In this document: piece after piece, positions 23,480 to 32,482 of the stretch
Position numbering within the stretch: position 1 is the first letter of the stretch
Layout: the number at the start of each line of letters is the position of its first letter
Origin: Pararhizobium sp. YC-54
Lineage (GTDB): Bacteria > Pseudomonadota > Alphaproteobacteria > Rhizobiales > Rhizobiaceae
Reading direction: 5' to 3'
NCBI RefSeq assembly: GCF_025847205.1
Contig: NZ_JAOYTH010000002.1
Location: 372,001-436,000, forward strand
DNA length: 64,000 bases
Notes under the pieces: model-generated
The model's database searches: none
Seen by the model: only the letters and a program-made list of their open reading frames with translations
Told to the model about the DNA's origin: nothing
Made by a program: the position numbers and the translations under genes

Positions 23480-24493
23480 GTGCGCGCCATCGCCTACAAG
23501 ACCCCCCAAGCCATTTCCTCTGAGACCTCGCTGATCGACGTGGACCTGCCGGTGCCAACGCCGGAAGGCCGCGACATCCTGGTCGAGGTCAAGGCGATTT
23601 CGGTCAATCCGGTCGATGTCAAGGTGCGCGCCAATGCCATGCCCGAGCCGGACCAGCTGAAAGTTCTCGGCTGGGACGCGGCCGGGATCGTCAAGGCTAT
23701 CGGCCCGGGCGTCAAACTGTTCCAGCCGGGGGACACCGTCTTTTATGCCGGGGCGATCGACAGGCCGGGCGCAAATGCGGAATTCCATCTGGTCGACGAG
23801 CGCATCGTTGGCAAGAAGCCGGAAACGCTGGATTTCCCGGCGGCAGCCGCCTTGCCGCTGACCTCGCTCACCGCCTGGGAGGCCCTGTTCGACCGGTTGA
23901 AGGTCAACGATCCGGTGCCAGGTGCTGCCAATGCGCTCCTGATCATCGGCGGCGCCGGCGGTGTCGGCTCGATCGCCATCCAGCTGGCGCGGGCGCTGAC
24001 CAACCTCACCGTGATCGCCACCGCATCGCGTCCCGAAACACAGAAATGGGCCTATGATCTCGGTGCCCACCATGTGCTCGATCATTCCAAGCCCTTAGCG
24101 CACCAGATAGACCAGCTGGCGCTCGGCGCACCGGCCTTTGTCTTTTCGACCACCAACACCGCCGATCATCTGGACGAGATCATCAAGCTGATCGCGCCGC
24201 AGGGCCGCTTCGGGCTGATCGATGATCCGAAGGTGCTGGATGTCATGCCGTTCAAGCGCAAGGCTGTGTCGATCCACTGGGAGCTGATGTTCACCCGCTC
24301 GCTGTTCAAGACCAAGGACATGGACGAGCAGAACAGGATTCTCACCGAAATCGCCCGCCTGGTCGACAGCGGAAAAATCCGCTCGACGCTGACGCAGACG
24401 CTGGGGCTGATCAATGCCGATAACCTGAAGAAAGCCCATGCATTGATCGAAACCGGCCGGACCAAGGGCAAGCTGGTGCTCGCGGGTTTCTGA
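23480..24493 (+). CDS. Zinc-type alcohol dehydrogenase / quinone oxidoreductase-like protein
   Basis: A 337-residue MDR-superfamily reductase. The N-terminal catalytic part contains VNPVDVKVRAN, the DAAGIVKAIGPGV block and FQPGDTVFYAG. The Rossmann part has LLIIGGAGGVGSIAIQLAR for NADPH. The zinc ligands of true alcohol dehydrogenases are absent, so it is closer to the ZADH/quinone reductase group that detoxifies electrophiles. GTG start with GAAGGAGA upstream. The divergent HxlR gene fits control by reactive compounds. Confidence 0.9.
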   Translation: MRAIAYKTPQAISSETSLIDVDLPVPTPEGRDILVEVKAISVNPVDVKVRANAMPEPDQLKVLGWDAAGIVKAIGPGVKLFQPGDTVFYAGAIDRPGANAEFHLVDERIVGKKPETLDFPAAAALPLTSLTAWEALFDRLKVNDPVPGAANALLIIGGAGGVGSIAIQLARALTNLTVIATASRPETQKWAYDLGAHHVLDHSKPLAHQIDQLALGAPAFVFSTTNTADHLDEIIKLIAPQGRFGLIDDPKVLDVMPFKRKAVSIHWELMFTRSLFKTKDMDEQNRILTEIARLVDSGKIRSTLTQTLGLINADNLKKAHALIETGRTKGKLVLAGF

Positions 24494-24694
24494 CGCGCAC
24501 CACATCCTCAAAAAACCACTTTGCCGCAGTTCCTGCGGGAACGTCTCATTCTTTCCGCTCGCCATAAACAGGAGGCAGTGCGGCGCACCGGACAATCTCC
24601 CAAATCGGTGGGCCGCGCTCCCCGGAACCGATCCCCACGCCCCAGCGGGGGCCGGATCCGGGGCTCGTTTCATCCCCTGCATCTGGAGAGAAAA

Positions 24695-25141
24695 ATGCCT
24701 TCCTTTATTGATTCCCTCGTCAGTTCCCGCGCGTTCGGCTATCTGGCGCGCACCATCCTGACCTACATGTTCTGGGCGAGCGGCCTCGCCAAGCTCATCG
24801 ATTTCAACGCCGGCGTGGCCGAGATGTCGTTTTTCGGCCTTGAGCCGGCACCGATCGTCAACATCGCCGTCATCGTCATCCAGCTTGGCGGATCGGCGCT
24901 TGTTATCGCCAATCGCTGGACCTGGCTTGGCGCCGGCGCGCTTGCCGTGTTCACCGCCTTGACCATTCCGATTGCCCATACGTTCTGGACCATGCAGGAG
25001 CCGATGAAGACGATCGAATTCTATGTCGTCATGGAGCACATCACGGTCATCGGCGCACTCATGGTCGTCGCCTGGAAATCGTCGCCGGTAAGCGAACCTG
25101 TTGCGGGCTCCCGCACGGGCTTTGCGAAAATCAGCGCGTAG
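24695..25141 (+). CDS. DoxX-family membrane protein
   Basis: A 148-residue protein with four hydrophobic segments: LARTILTYMFWASGLAKLIDF, NIAVIVIQLGGSALVIANRW, LGAGALAVFTALTIPIAH and ITVIGALMVVAW. The FWASGLAKLIDF and TLTIPIAH-like HTFW blocks are typical of DoxX. Members often form membrane oxidoreductase complexes in stress responses. GGAGAG fixes the ATG at 24695. A terminator follows the stop. The oxidoreductase gene ends about 200 bases upstream, so it may be a separate unit. Confidence 0.8.
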   Translation: MPSFIDSLVSSRAFGYLARTILTYMFWASGLAKLIDFNAGVAEMSFFGLEPAPIVNIAVIVIQLGGSALVIANRWTWLGAGALAVFTALTIPIAHTFWTMQEPMKTIEFYVVMEHITVIGALMVVAWKSSPVSEPVAGSRTGFAKISA

Positions 25142-25171
25142 GATTGCCGAAGCTTGCAGTCACGATGCCTG

Positions 25172-25195
25172 CGGCCCGGATTTCCGGGCCGTTTT
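25172..25195 (+). terminator. Intrinsic terminator after the DoxX gene
   Basis: CGGCCCGG (25172-25179) pairs with CCGGGCCG (25184-25191) around ATTT and is followed by TTTT. It ends plus-strand transcription just before the convergent L,D-transpeptidase gene. Confidence 0.8.
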
Positions 25196-25203
25196 CAGCC
25201 GTC

Positions 25204-25821
25204 TCAGGCCTGCAGGACGATGACGCGGCCGCCGACGGTTGCGCGCTCATAGAGATCGACGACATCGTGATTGAGCATGCGCACGCAACCACTCGACATC
25301 GCCTGGCCGATCGACCAGGGCTGTGTGGTGCCATGGATACGGAACATCGTGTCGTTGCCGTTGCGATAAAGATAGATCGCCCGGGCACCGAGCGGGTTGT
25401 TCGGCCCGCCGGGAACGCCGCCGGCATATTTGAGGTTCTTGGCCGGATCGCGGCGGATCATGTTGCCCGTCGGCGTCCATGCCGGCCATTCGGCCTTGCG
25501 GCCGATATAGGCAGAGCCGGCCAGCGCATAGCCGTTGCGGCCAACGCCGATGCCATAGCGCATCGCCTGCCCGTCACCGAGGACATAGTAGAGCCGCCGC
25601 GCCGGGGTATCGATGACGATCGTGCCCGCATCATGTTTCGTCGAATAGGCCACCTGCTGGCGGCGCAGCTCCGGCTTAATCTTTTCCAGCGGCACGGCCG
25701 GCAACGGAAATCTCTCGTCCGGCAAAGCAGCGTAATTGGCCCGATGGTTGGGACCATTCGTGGCGCAACCGGCAAGGAGAGCAGACACGCCAAGAAGCAG
25801 GCCACGACGGGTGAGCGACAT
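25204..25821 (-). CDS. L,D-transpeptidase lipoprotein (YkuD family)
   Basis: A 205-residue cell-envelope enzyme. A basic start (MSLTRRGLLLG) leads to the lipobox LLAGC, predicting a lipidated Cys19. The YkuD domain carries HGTTQPW (His163) and the catalytic SSGCVRM (Cys179). Such enzymes form 3-3 peptidoglycan cross-links or attach lipoproteins. Rhizobiales use many of them for polar growth. The gene stands alone between the DoxX terminator and the etf-QO terminator. Confidence 0.93.
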   Translation of the reverse strand: MSLTRRGLLLGVSALLAGCATNGPNHRANYAALPDERFPLPAVPLEKIKPELRRQQVAYSTKHDAGTIVIDTPARRLYYVLGDGQAMRYGIGVGRNGYALAGSAYIGRKAEWPAWTPTGNMIRRDPAKNLKYAGGVPGGPNNPLGARAIYLYRNGNDTMFRIHGTTQPWSIGQAMSSGCVRMLNHDVVDLYERATVGGRVIVLQA

Positions 25822-25914
25822 TGAGAGATTCCTTAATATCCGGTTGACGCAACCGAAGGTAAGGAAAACATGGTTAACGCGGAGTTAAGCCCAGCTGAAA
25901 TTGCGCGCGATGGA

Positions 25915-25948
25915 AAAGGGCGGCAGACATTCGCCCGCCGCCCTTTTA
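25915..25948 (-). terminator. Terminator of the ETF-ubiquinone oxidoreductase gene
   Basis: Eleven-base arms, AAAAGGGCGGC (25915-25925) and the complement at 25938-25948, enclose a 12-base loop. On the minus strand the stem ends in a T-run. It lies 19 bases after the stop at 25968. Confidence 0.85.
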
Positions 25949-25967
25949 AGCATCGAAACGTGAACCC

Positions 25968-27632
25968 TCACATATTCGGATAGACCGGCCCCTCGCCGCC
26001 CTGCGGGGGCACCCAGTTGATGTTCTGGTTGGGATCCTTGATGTCGCAGGTCTTGCAGTGGACGCAGTTCTGGGCGTTGATGACGAAAACGTCCTCGCCG
26101 TCCTTTTCCACCCATTCGTAGACGCCTGCCGGACAGTAGCGGGTCGAGGGGCCGGCATAGATGTCGTGCTCGGACGACTTCTGCAGGGCCATGTCCTTGA
26201 CCTTCAGGTGCACCGGCTCGTTTTCCTCGTGATTGGTGTTCGACAGGAACACCGAGGAGAGGCGGTCGAAGGTGAGCACGCCATCCGGCTTCGGATAGGC
26301 GATCGGCTTGTGCATGGACGCCGGTTCGAGCGACTGGGCATCGGTCTTGCCGTGCTTCAGCGTACCGAAGAAGGAGAAGCCGAACAGCGTGTTGGTCCAC
26401 ATGTCGAGGCCGCCGAGCGCCACGCCGGCGGCCGTGCCGAGCTTCGACCAGAGCGGCTTGACGTTGCGCACCTTCTTCAGGTCGGAGCCGATGGCGCTGT
26501 CGCGCCAGCCGTTTTCGATCTCGATGACTTCGTCATTGGCCCGGCCGGCGGCGATTGCGTCCGACAGCTTTTCGGCAGCGAGAATGCCCGACAGCACGGC
26601 ATTGTGGCTGCCCTTGATGCGCGGCACGTTGACGAAACCGGCCGAACAGCCGATCAGCGCCCCGCCCGGGAAGGTCAGCTTCGGCACCGACTGGTAGCCG
26701 CCCTCGGTGATGGCGCGCGCGCCGTAGGACAGCCGCTTGCCGCCCTCGAAGGTGCCGCGAATGGCCGGATGCGTCTTGAAACGCTGGAATTCCTCGAACG
26801 GATGGAGATACGGGTTCTTGTAATTGAGGTGGACGACGAAGCCGACGGCAACCAGATTGTCTTCCAGATGATAGAGGAACGAACCGCCACCCGTCTTCAT
26901 GCCGAGCGGCCAGCCGAACGAGTGCTGCACCAGGCCCTGCTTGTGGTTCTCGGGTTTCACCTGCCAGAGTTCCTTGAGACCGATACCGAATTTCTGCGGT
27001 TCGCGACCCTTTTGCAGGTCGTATCTGGCGATCAGCTGCTTTGCGAGCGAGCCGCGCACGCCCTCGCCGATCAGCGTGTACTTGCCGAGAAGCTCCATGC
27101 CGCGGGCAAAGTTCGGACCCGGTTCGCCATTCTTCTCGACGCCCATGTCGCCCGTCGCAACGCCGATGACGGCGCCCTGGTCATTGTAGAGCACCTCGGT
27201 CGCGGCAAAACCCGGATAGATTTCGACGCCGAGCGCTTCGGCCTTCTCGGCCAGCCACCGACAGACGAGGCCGAGCGAAACAATGTAATTGCCATGATTG
27301 TTCATCAAGGGCGGCATGGCGAAATTCGGCAGGCGGATCGAACCGGCCGGGCCGAGCAGCAGGAACTGGTCATCCTTGACCTCAGTCTTGAAAGGATGCC
27401 CCTCCTCCTCGCGCCAGCCCGGCAGCAAGCGGTCGATGCCGATCGGATCGACAACGGCGCCCGACAGGATATGCGCACCGACTTCGGCACCCTTTTCCAG
27501 AACGACGACGGAAAGCTCCGGATTGACTTGCTTCAGACGGATGGCCGCCGACAAACCGGCAGGTCCCGCACCGACGATCACCACGTCGAATTCCATGCTT
27601 TCGCGCTCGGGCAATTCCATTGCGTCGCTCAT
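25968..27632 (-). CDS. Electron transfer flavoprotein-ubiquinone oxidoreductase
   Basis: A 554-residue FAD and iron-sulfur protein that passes electrons from acyl-CoA dehydrogenases via ETF to ubiquinone at the membrane. The FAD-binding motif FDVVIVGAGPAGLSAAIRLK lies at the N-terminus. GGGSFLYHLEDNLVAVGFVVHL and CSAGFVNVPRIKGSHNAVLSG are family blocks. The C-terminal 4Fe-4S ligands sit in CPAGVYEW and NCVHCKTCDIKDP. The start follows GGAG. A LiuR-like palindrome about 155 bases upstream would fit control with fatty acid or branched-chain amino acid breakdown. Confidence 0.95.
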   Translation of the reverse strand: MSDAMELPERESMEFDVVIVGAGPAGLSAAIRLKQVNPELSVVVLEKGAEVGAHILSGAVVDPIGIDRLLPGWREEEGHPFKTEVKDDQFLLLGPAGSIRLPNFAMPPLMNNHGNYIVSLGLVCRWLAEKAEALGVEIYPGFAATEVLYNDQGAVIGVATGDMGVEKNGEPGPNFARGMELLGKYTLIGEGVRGSLAKQLIARYDLQKGREPQKFGIGLKELWQVKPENHKQGLVQHSFGWPLGMKTGGGSFLYHLEDNLVAVGFVVHLNYKNPYLHPFEEFQRFKTHPAIRGTFEGGKRLSYGARAITEGGYQSVPKLTFPGGALIGCSAGFVNVPRIKGSHNAVLSGILAAEKLSDAIAAGRANDEVIEIENGWRDSAIGSDLKKVRNVKPLWSKLGTAAGVALGGLDMWTNTLFGFSFFGTLKHGKTDAQSLEPASMHKPIAYPKPDGVLTFDRLSSVFLSNTNHEENEPVHLKVKDMALQKSSEHDIYAGPSTRYCPAGVYEWVEKDGEDVFVINAQNCVHCKTCDIKDPNQNINWVPPQGGEGPVYPNM

Positions 27633-28011
27633 CTCGTCATCTCCAGTCTCGCCCGGCACTTTTTTTGCGCGGTTTGTTCCCAATTCTTAGGCTCCGTCAT
27701 GGCAAATACAGCGGGACTTGTCGAGCCGGTCTGCGACGGCAGCCTTACGCATTTGCGCATGAGGTCATGCAGCAAGGTACAAATATATGACGTGTACGTA
27801 AACGTCAAAAATATGAAATGCACTGCGGCAACCCAACTCCCCGATCCCGCCTTGCTTTGGCCTTCGGCCCATGCGAAGAGGCGCCCTCCAAATAAACAAA
27901 GCCCTCCGCCATCAAACGCAAACCGGCTGCCGCACGGCATTCCGGGCCGCGCGCGCGTCGGCGAGACGACACCCGCCGCCCTTCCGGCGGACACCTATTA
28001 CGGAGACTTTC
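27633..28011. other. Divergent intergenic region, etf-QO and Hsp70-like genes
   Basis: In these 379 bases I see one strong operator-like palindrome (27788-27807) and no credible gene. The stretch 27760-27830 is AT-rich, matching promoters for one or both flanking genes. Confidence 0.5.
27788..27807. promoter_or_regulatory. LiuR-like operator palindrome
   Basis: TGACGTGTACGTAAACGTCA is a 20-base palindrome with a single mismatched pair. The TACGTA core with flanking ACGT half-sites is what I recall for the MerR-type regulator LiuR of branched-chain amino acid and acyl-CoA catabolism in proteobacteria. ETF-QO is a plausible target in that pathway. The regulator gene is not in the window. Confidence 0.5.
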
Positions 28012-29310
28012 ATGGCCAAGGCACTCGGCTTCGATTTCGGCACGACCAATTCGGTGCTCGCCGCCTCGCAAGGGGACACGACGCAATCGCTTCGCTTTTC
28101 AAGCACGGCCGGCACCACCGATTCGATGCGCACGGCGCTCTCCTTCATGAAGCATGCGCAGCTCGGTGCCGCTGCCGTGAAGATTGAGGCGGGTCAGGCG
28201 GCGATCCAGCAGTTCATCGACAATCCCGGCGAGGCGCGCTTTTTGCAGTCGATCAAGACCTTTGCCGCAAGCCCCTTGTTCCAGGGCACGCTGATCTTTG
28301 CGCGCCGCAACAGCTTTGAAGACCTGATGCGTTCCTTTCTTTCCCGCATCGCCGACTATGCCGGCGAAGGCTGGCAACAGGATTACAAGCGCATCGTCGT
28401 CGGCCGGCCCGTGCGTTTCGCCGGCACCAGTCCGGATGAAAACCTGGCGCTGGAGCGTTACGACCGGGCGCTGTCGTCCTTCGATTTTCCGGAAGTCCAC
28501 TATGTCTACGAGCCGGTGGCGGCAGCCTTTTACTTTGCCCAGAACCTGAAGAAGGACGCGACCGTGCTGGTCGCCGATTTCGGCGGCGGCACCACCGACT
28601 ATTCGATCATCCGCTTCGAAAGCCATGCCGGCAAGCTGGCGGCGGTTCCGGTCGGCCATTCCGGCGTCGGTGTCGCCGGCGATCATTTCGATTTCCGCAT
28701 CATCGACACGGTGGTCTCGCCGCTGATCGGCAAGGGCTCGCAGTTCAGGAGTTTCGACAAGCTGCTCGACGTGCCTTCCAGCTATTATGCCAATTTCGGC
28801 CGCTGGAACCAGCTGTCGATCTTCAAGACGCTGAAGGACTTTACCGACCTGAAGCAACTGGTGCGTTCCGCCGTCGAGCCGGAAAAGCTCGAGGCCTTCG
28901 TCGACCTCGTCGATCATGACGAAGGTTATCCGCTCTACCAAGCCATCTCCGCCACCAAGATGCGGCTATCGCATGAGGAGGAGACGGAATTCTACTTCGC
29001 GCCGCTGGGTGAAAAAAGCCGCCAGACGGTGCGCCGCAGCGATTTCGAAAGCTGGATCGCACCGGACCTCGCCCGGATCGAGGAGGCGTTGGACGAAGTG
29101 CTCGTCAGCACCAATACAGCGCCGGACGGTATCGACAAGGTGTTCCTCACCGGCGGCACCTCGTTCGTGCCGGCCATCCGCCGCATCTTCGAAGATCGTT
29201 TTGCGAGCGACCGCATCGAAAGCGGCGGCGAGCTTTTATCGATCGCCCACGGACTGGCGCTGATCGGCGAGCGCGACGACATCGACCGCTGGACGGCAAT
29301 GGCCGCTTGA
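28012..29310 (+). CDS. Hsp70-family protein (YegD-like)
   Basis: A 432-residue actin-fold ATPase related to DnaK but without the substrate-binding domain. The phosphate loops AKALGFDFGTTNSVLA and TVLVADFGGGTTDYSI are intact, with VYEPVAAAFYFAQ between them and VFLTGGTSFVPAIRR near the C-terminus. This is the YegD-type architecture, whose partner is not known. CGGAG lies six bases before the ATG. The gene is followed by a rhizobial inverted repeat. Confidence 0.9.
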   Translation: MAKALGFDFGTTNSVLAASQGDTTQSLRFSSTAGTTDSMRTALSFMKHAQLGAAAVKIEAGQAAIQQFIDNPGEARFLQSIKTFAASPLFQGTLIFARRNSFEDLMRSFLSRIADYAGEGWQQDYKRIVVGRPVRFAGTSPDENLALERYDRALSSFDFPEVHYVYEPVAAAFYFAQNLKKDATVLVADFGGGTTDYSIIRFESHAGKLAAVPVGHSGVGVAGDHFDFRIIDTVVSPLIGKGSQFRSFDKLLDVPSSYYANFGRWNQLSIFKTLKDFTDLKQLVRSAVEPEKLEAFVDLVDHDEGYPLYQAISATKMRLSHEEETEFYFAPLGEKSRQTVRRSDFESWIAPDLARIEEALDEVLVSTNTAPDGIDKVFLTGGTSFVPAIRRIFEDRFASDRIESGGELLSIAHGLALIGERDDIDRWTAMAA

Positions 29311-29312
29311 TG

Positions 29313-29456
29313 GGCACTCCCTCTTCTCCCCGGCGGGGCGAAGGTGCCCGAAGGGCCGGATGAGGCGGAGCCAATACGCAGAGCCTGCCGTACCGCCCCC
29401 TCATCGTCTCGCTACGCTCGACACTTCTCCCCGCTGGGGAGAAGAGGGAGTGTGCC
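29313..29456. repeat. 144-base intergenic inverted repeat element
   Basis: The ends are imperfect inverted repeats of about 26-28 bases: GGCACTCCCTCTTCTCCCCG at the left, matched by its complement ending at 29456. The interior carries the phrases CTTCGGGCACCTTCG and CTCATCCGGCCC, seen on the minus strand, familiar from short palindromic elements between rhizobial genes. It is probably non-autonomous and non-coding. Confidence 0.7.
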
Positions 29457-29534
29457 GCTTCTTTCACCAGCTCAAATCCATATTGCATCAGCAACGGTCT
29501 TCCCTGCCCGCCTGCGCTTCTGTACAAGCAAACC

Positions 29535-30422
29535 ATGATCTCCAGCGACACCATGAGCCCGGCCGAACTTGCCGCCCTTTTGCATTTTCATGCGGAAGCT
29601 GGGGTCGAATGGCTGCTGGAAGACGAGCCCGTCGATCGCTTCGCCGAGTTTGCTGAAGCAAAGGCAGCGCGCAGTAATGGCGCGGCACAAGCCATGCAGC
29701 GGACGCAGGCCTTGGAGCGAAACAATGCGTCCCATGCGCCGGTCGCGCGCGAAAACGGCAATCGCACCGCCAGCAAGGCGCAGGCGGCGCCGGTAGCCGT
29801 CCCGCAGATGGCCATTCCCGACGAGCAGGCAATCGCTGAAGCCCGGTTCGCGGCCGAAGCAGCCCGCTCGCTTGCGGAACTCAAGAGCGCGATGGAAGCG
29901 TTTTCCGGCTGCAATCTGAGGAACAGCGCCCGCAACATGGTCTTTGCCGACGGCAATCCGTCCGCCGGCATCCTGGTGATCGGCCCGGTACCGAATGGCG
30001 ATGACGACCGCGACGGCATTCCTTTTTCGGGCAAGCAGGGCCAGATGCTGGAACGCATGCTGGCAGCCATCGGGCTTGACCGGACATCCGTGCTTTTGAC
30101 CAATGTCATTCCCTGGCGGCCGCCGGGAAACCGTCCGCCCTCGCCGCGCGAAACCGATATCTGCCGCCCGTTCATCGAGCGCCAGATCGCGCTTGCCGAA
30201 CCGCGGCACCTGTTGATCCTCGGCAATTTTGCCGCCCGCTTCTTCTTCGGTGGCAACGAGATGATCCATCACATGCGCGGCGAATGGCGCGACATTCAGG
30301 TTGGCGGCATCACGGTGCCGGCCCTTGCCACCTTGCACCCGCAGGACCTTGCCTCGGCCCCCGCCAGCAAGCGGCTCGCCTGGCAGGATCTCCTGGCGTT
30401 TCGCGCCCGGATTCGCGGTTAA
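29535..30422 (+). CDS. Uracil-DNA glycosylase family 4-like protein, divergent
   Basis: A 295-residue protein. Residues about 115-290 match family 4 uracil-DNA glycosylases: NMVFADGNPSAGILVIG, GIPFSGKQGQMLERMLAAIGLDR, LLTNVIPWRPPGNRPPS and TLHPQDL. Two deviations stand out. The usual GEAPGxxED active-site phrase reads GPVPNGDDD, and only Cys126 and Cys210 remain where the family binds a 4Fe-4S cluster with four cysteines. The first 110 residues are an alanine-rich low-complexity extension. Base removal may be lost or altered. Confidence 0.75.
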   Translation: MISSDTMSPAELAALLHFHAEAGVEWLLEDEPVDRFAEFAEAKAARSNGAAQAMQRTQALERNNASHAPVARENGNRTASKAQAAPVAVPQMAIPDEQAIAEARFAAEAARSLAELKSAMEAFSGCNLRNSARNMVFADGNPSAGILVIGPVPNGDDDRDGIPFSGKQGQMLERMLAAIGLDRTSVLLTNVIPWRPPGNRPPSPRETDICRPFIERQIALAEPRHLLILGNFAARFFFGGNEMIHHMRGEWRDIQVGGITVPALATLHPQDLASAPASKRLAWQDLLAFRARIRG

Positions 30423-30575
30423 AACCGCCTCAATCGGCGCCATGCCTGATTTGTGAACAAACAATGAAGAAAGCCATGCGGATTGCGCATACCAGCAACG
30501 CGAACGCGTCCGTTGCGGAATCGATGCTGCAGTGCAATATGAAACGACGGGAGGACTGGAATAAGGAATTGAACC

Positions 30576-30752
30576 ATGACTGCCCGTTTTCGCCCTCTGC
30601 ACTCGAGCTTTGAAACGCTCCGCCACGCCGGTTCGGCCCTGCGTATGCCGTTCAACAGCTTCGGCTCGGCGGCCAACGAACAGATGACCGCCGCAGGCTA
30701 CGGCCACAAGACACGCCCGGCCCAGATTTTCGCAGACTTCATCCAGCGTTGA
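30576..30752 (+). CDS. Small basic hypothetical protein
   Basis: A 58-residue protein preceded by AAGGAATTG. The composition is gene-like with an even spread of codons, and the sequence FRPLHSSFETLRHAGSALRM...RPAQIFADFIQR has two probable helices. It lies 70 bases before another short gene on the same strand. No function can be given. Not recognised as a known family. Confidence 0.5.
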   Translation: MTARFRPLHSSFETLRHAGSALRMPFNSFGSAANEQMTAAGYGHKTRPAQIFADFIQR

Positions 30753-30821
30753 TGATCAGGCCCGCGCAACTGCGCGCGCCTCCGCTTGGATAACAGACAT
30801 TTTGACCAAAGGTTTCCGATC

Positions 30822-30962
30822 ATGACAGTCCGCTCGCTCCGGATCCTCCTCGACGATATCGGCACTGCCGTGCGTGCCTCACGCGAATACAGCCGCCTGA
30901 GCCGGGAAGCCCCGGCTGTCAATGCCGACCGTCATGCAGTCAGCGGTTTTCTGCCGAAGTAA
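30822..30962 (+). CDS. Very small helical protein, DUF1127-like
   Basis: A 46-residue protein with AAAGG upstream. The N-terminal helix VRSLRILLDDIGTAVRASREYSRLSR resembles the start of the short DUF1127 proteins common in rhizobia, but the diagnostic C-terminal arginine pattern is absent. It may be a shortened relative. Evidence rests on the ribosome-binding site, codon use and position. Confidence 0.4.
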   Translation: MTVRSLRILLDDIGTAVRASREYSRLSREAPAVNADRHAVSGFLPK

Positions 30963-31185
30963 CCAGCGTTTTCGGGCCGCATCGCGGCCATCTCCCTTTC
31001 TGCGCCAAAGCCTGTCGCAATCGACAGCGTCCACAAAACTGGATAAAGCGACACTCGTTCTTTGATTCCAAGGGCGGCGTGTCGGGCACCGGTTTTCAAG
31101 CGCGCAATCCGCTCCAACATCCTTTAGCGTTTCTCCTGGGGCTTGTCTCGTCACAGGCAACCGGCTGAATCGCCCCGGAGCCTTC

Positions 31186-32466
31186 ATGCTGGCCAGTCTC
31201 AGATCCGTTTTCAGCCTGATGCTCTCGACGCTTCTGATGATGGTCGGCTTTGGGCTGGCGAGCTATGTTCTGCCGGTGCGCTCGGTTGCCGAAGGCTGGT
31301 CGACACTGATCATCTCGCTGATCGCCACCGGCTACACGCTGGGCTTCACCCTCTCCTGCATCGTCACGCCGAAATTCGTGCTGCGCGTCGGTCATGTGCG
31401 GGTATTTGCCGCTTTAATCACGCTGCTCAGCATCGCCATCCTGATGTGCGGGCTGGTGGTCGACTGGCGGGCATGGATCTTCTTTCGCGCCATTTCCGGC
31501 TTTGCGATCTCGGGAAGCTATCTGGTCATCGAGAGCTGGCTCAACGAGCGGGTGACCAACGAAAACCGCGGCATGCTGTTTTCGCTCTATCTGATCACCA
31601 CCATGGTTGGTACGATCGGCGGCCAGTATCTGGTGCCGCTCGGCGATCCGACCAATTCGTCGCTGTTCATTCTGTGCGGCGTGCTGTTCTCGCTGGCGCT
31701 TTTGCCGACCGCGCTCTCCTCCTCGGCGATGCCTGCACCGCCGGCCCAGGCCAATTTCGATGTGCCGGGCCTGTTCCGCCGCTCGCCGGTCGCCGTCGTC
31801 GGCGCTTTTCTTGCCGGCGCGATGTCGGGCGCCTGGCTCAACCTCGGCGGCGTCTTCACCCAGAAGATCGGCCTTTCCACGGCGGAAGGTGCGACGCTGC
31901 TGGCGGCCCTTCTCGCCGGCAGCGCCATTTCGCAAATCCCGATCGGGCGCACGTCCGACCGGATCGACCGGCGCATCGTCATGGTCGGTTGCGGCATCGT
32001 CGGCGTCGTCTCCTGCCTTGCGATGGTCGCGTTCGTCGGCTCCAGTCCGTTGGTGCTCTATGTGATCGCCGCCTTCGTCGGTTCGGTGCTGTTTCCGATC
32101 TATGCGCTCAACGTCGCCCATGCCAACGACCTTGCCCGGCCGAACGAATATGTCGAGGTCTCCTCCGGCATGATGATCACCTACGGCATCGGCACGATCT
32201 CCGGCCCGCTGATGGTCGGGCCGGTGATGGATCGTTTCGGGCCGCCGTCGCTGTTTATGCTTCTGGCCGTGTATTTTGCGCTCTACGCCGCCTACGCCGC
32301 CTGGCGCATCGCGATGCGCGGCCACACGGACGGCTTGGTATCAAAGACCGATTTCCAGGCAAACACCGTGCCTACCCCCGGCACGGAGGCCGTCAACGCC
32401 ATGAACCAGGCGGTGCGGCCGACTGATCTTATCGAAGACGATACGGCGCCAGCCCAATCATCCTGA
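31186..32466 (+). CDS. MFS transporter (YcaD-like)
   Basis: A 426-residue major facilitator with about twelve hydrophobic segments. GYTLGFTLSCIVTPKFVLRVGHVRVFA carries the loop 2-3 motif, GYLVIESWLNERVTNENRGMLFSLYLI is characteristic of the YcaD group, and IPIGRTSDRIDRR repeats the MFS motif in the second half. The last 50 residues are a soluble tail. Substrate unknown. The ATG follows CCGGAG. It is convergent with the DMT transporter gene across 16 bases. Confidence 0.85.
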   Translation: MLASLRSVFSLMLSTLLMMVGFGLASYVLPVRSVAEGWSTLIISLIATGYTLGFTLSCIVTPKFVLRVGHVRVFAALITLLSIAILMCGLVVDWRAWIFFRAISGFAISGSYLVIESWLNERVTNENRGMLFSLYLITTMVGTIGGQYLVPLGDPTNSSLFILCGVLFSLALLPTALSSSAMPAPPAQANFDVPGLFRRSPVAVVGAFLAGAMSGAWLNLGGVFTQKIGLSTAEGATLLAALLAGSAISQIPIGRTSDRIDRRIVMVGCGIVGVVSCLAMVAFVGSSPLVLYVIAAFVGSVLFPIYALNVAHANDLARPNEYVEVSSGMMITYGIGTISGPLMVGPVMDRFGPPSLFMLLAVYFALYAAYAAWRIAMRGHTDGLVSKTDFQANTVPTPGTEAVNAMNQAVRPTDLIEDDTAPAQSS

Positions 32467-32482
32467 CGCGTCAGGCCGATGA

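Noticed and set aside
26058..28187. Plus-strand ORF of 709 codons opposite etf-QO
   Set aside because: Shadow frame; the minus strand encodes a complete ETF-QO with FAD and Fe-S motifs.
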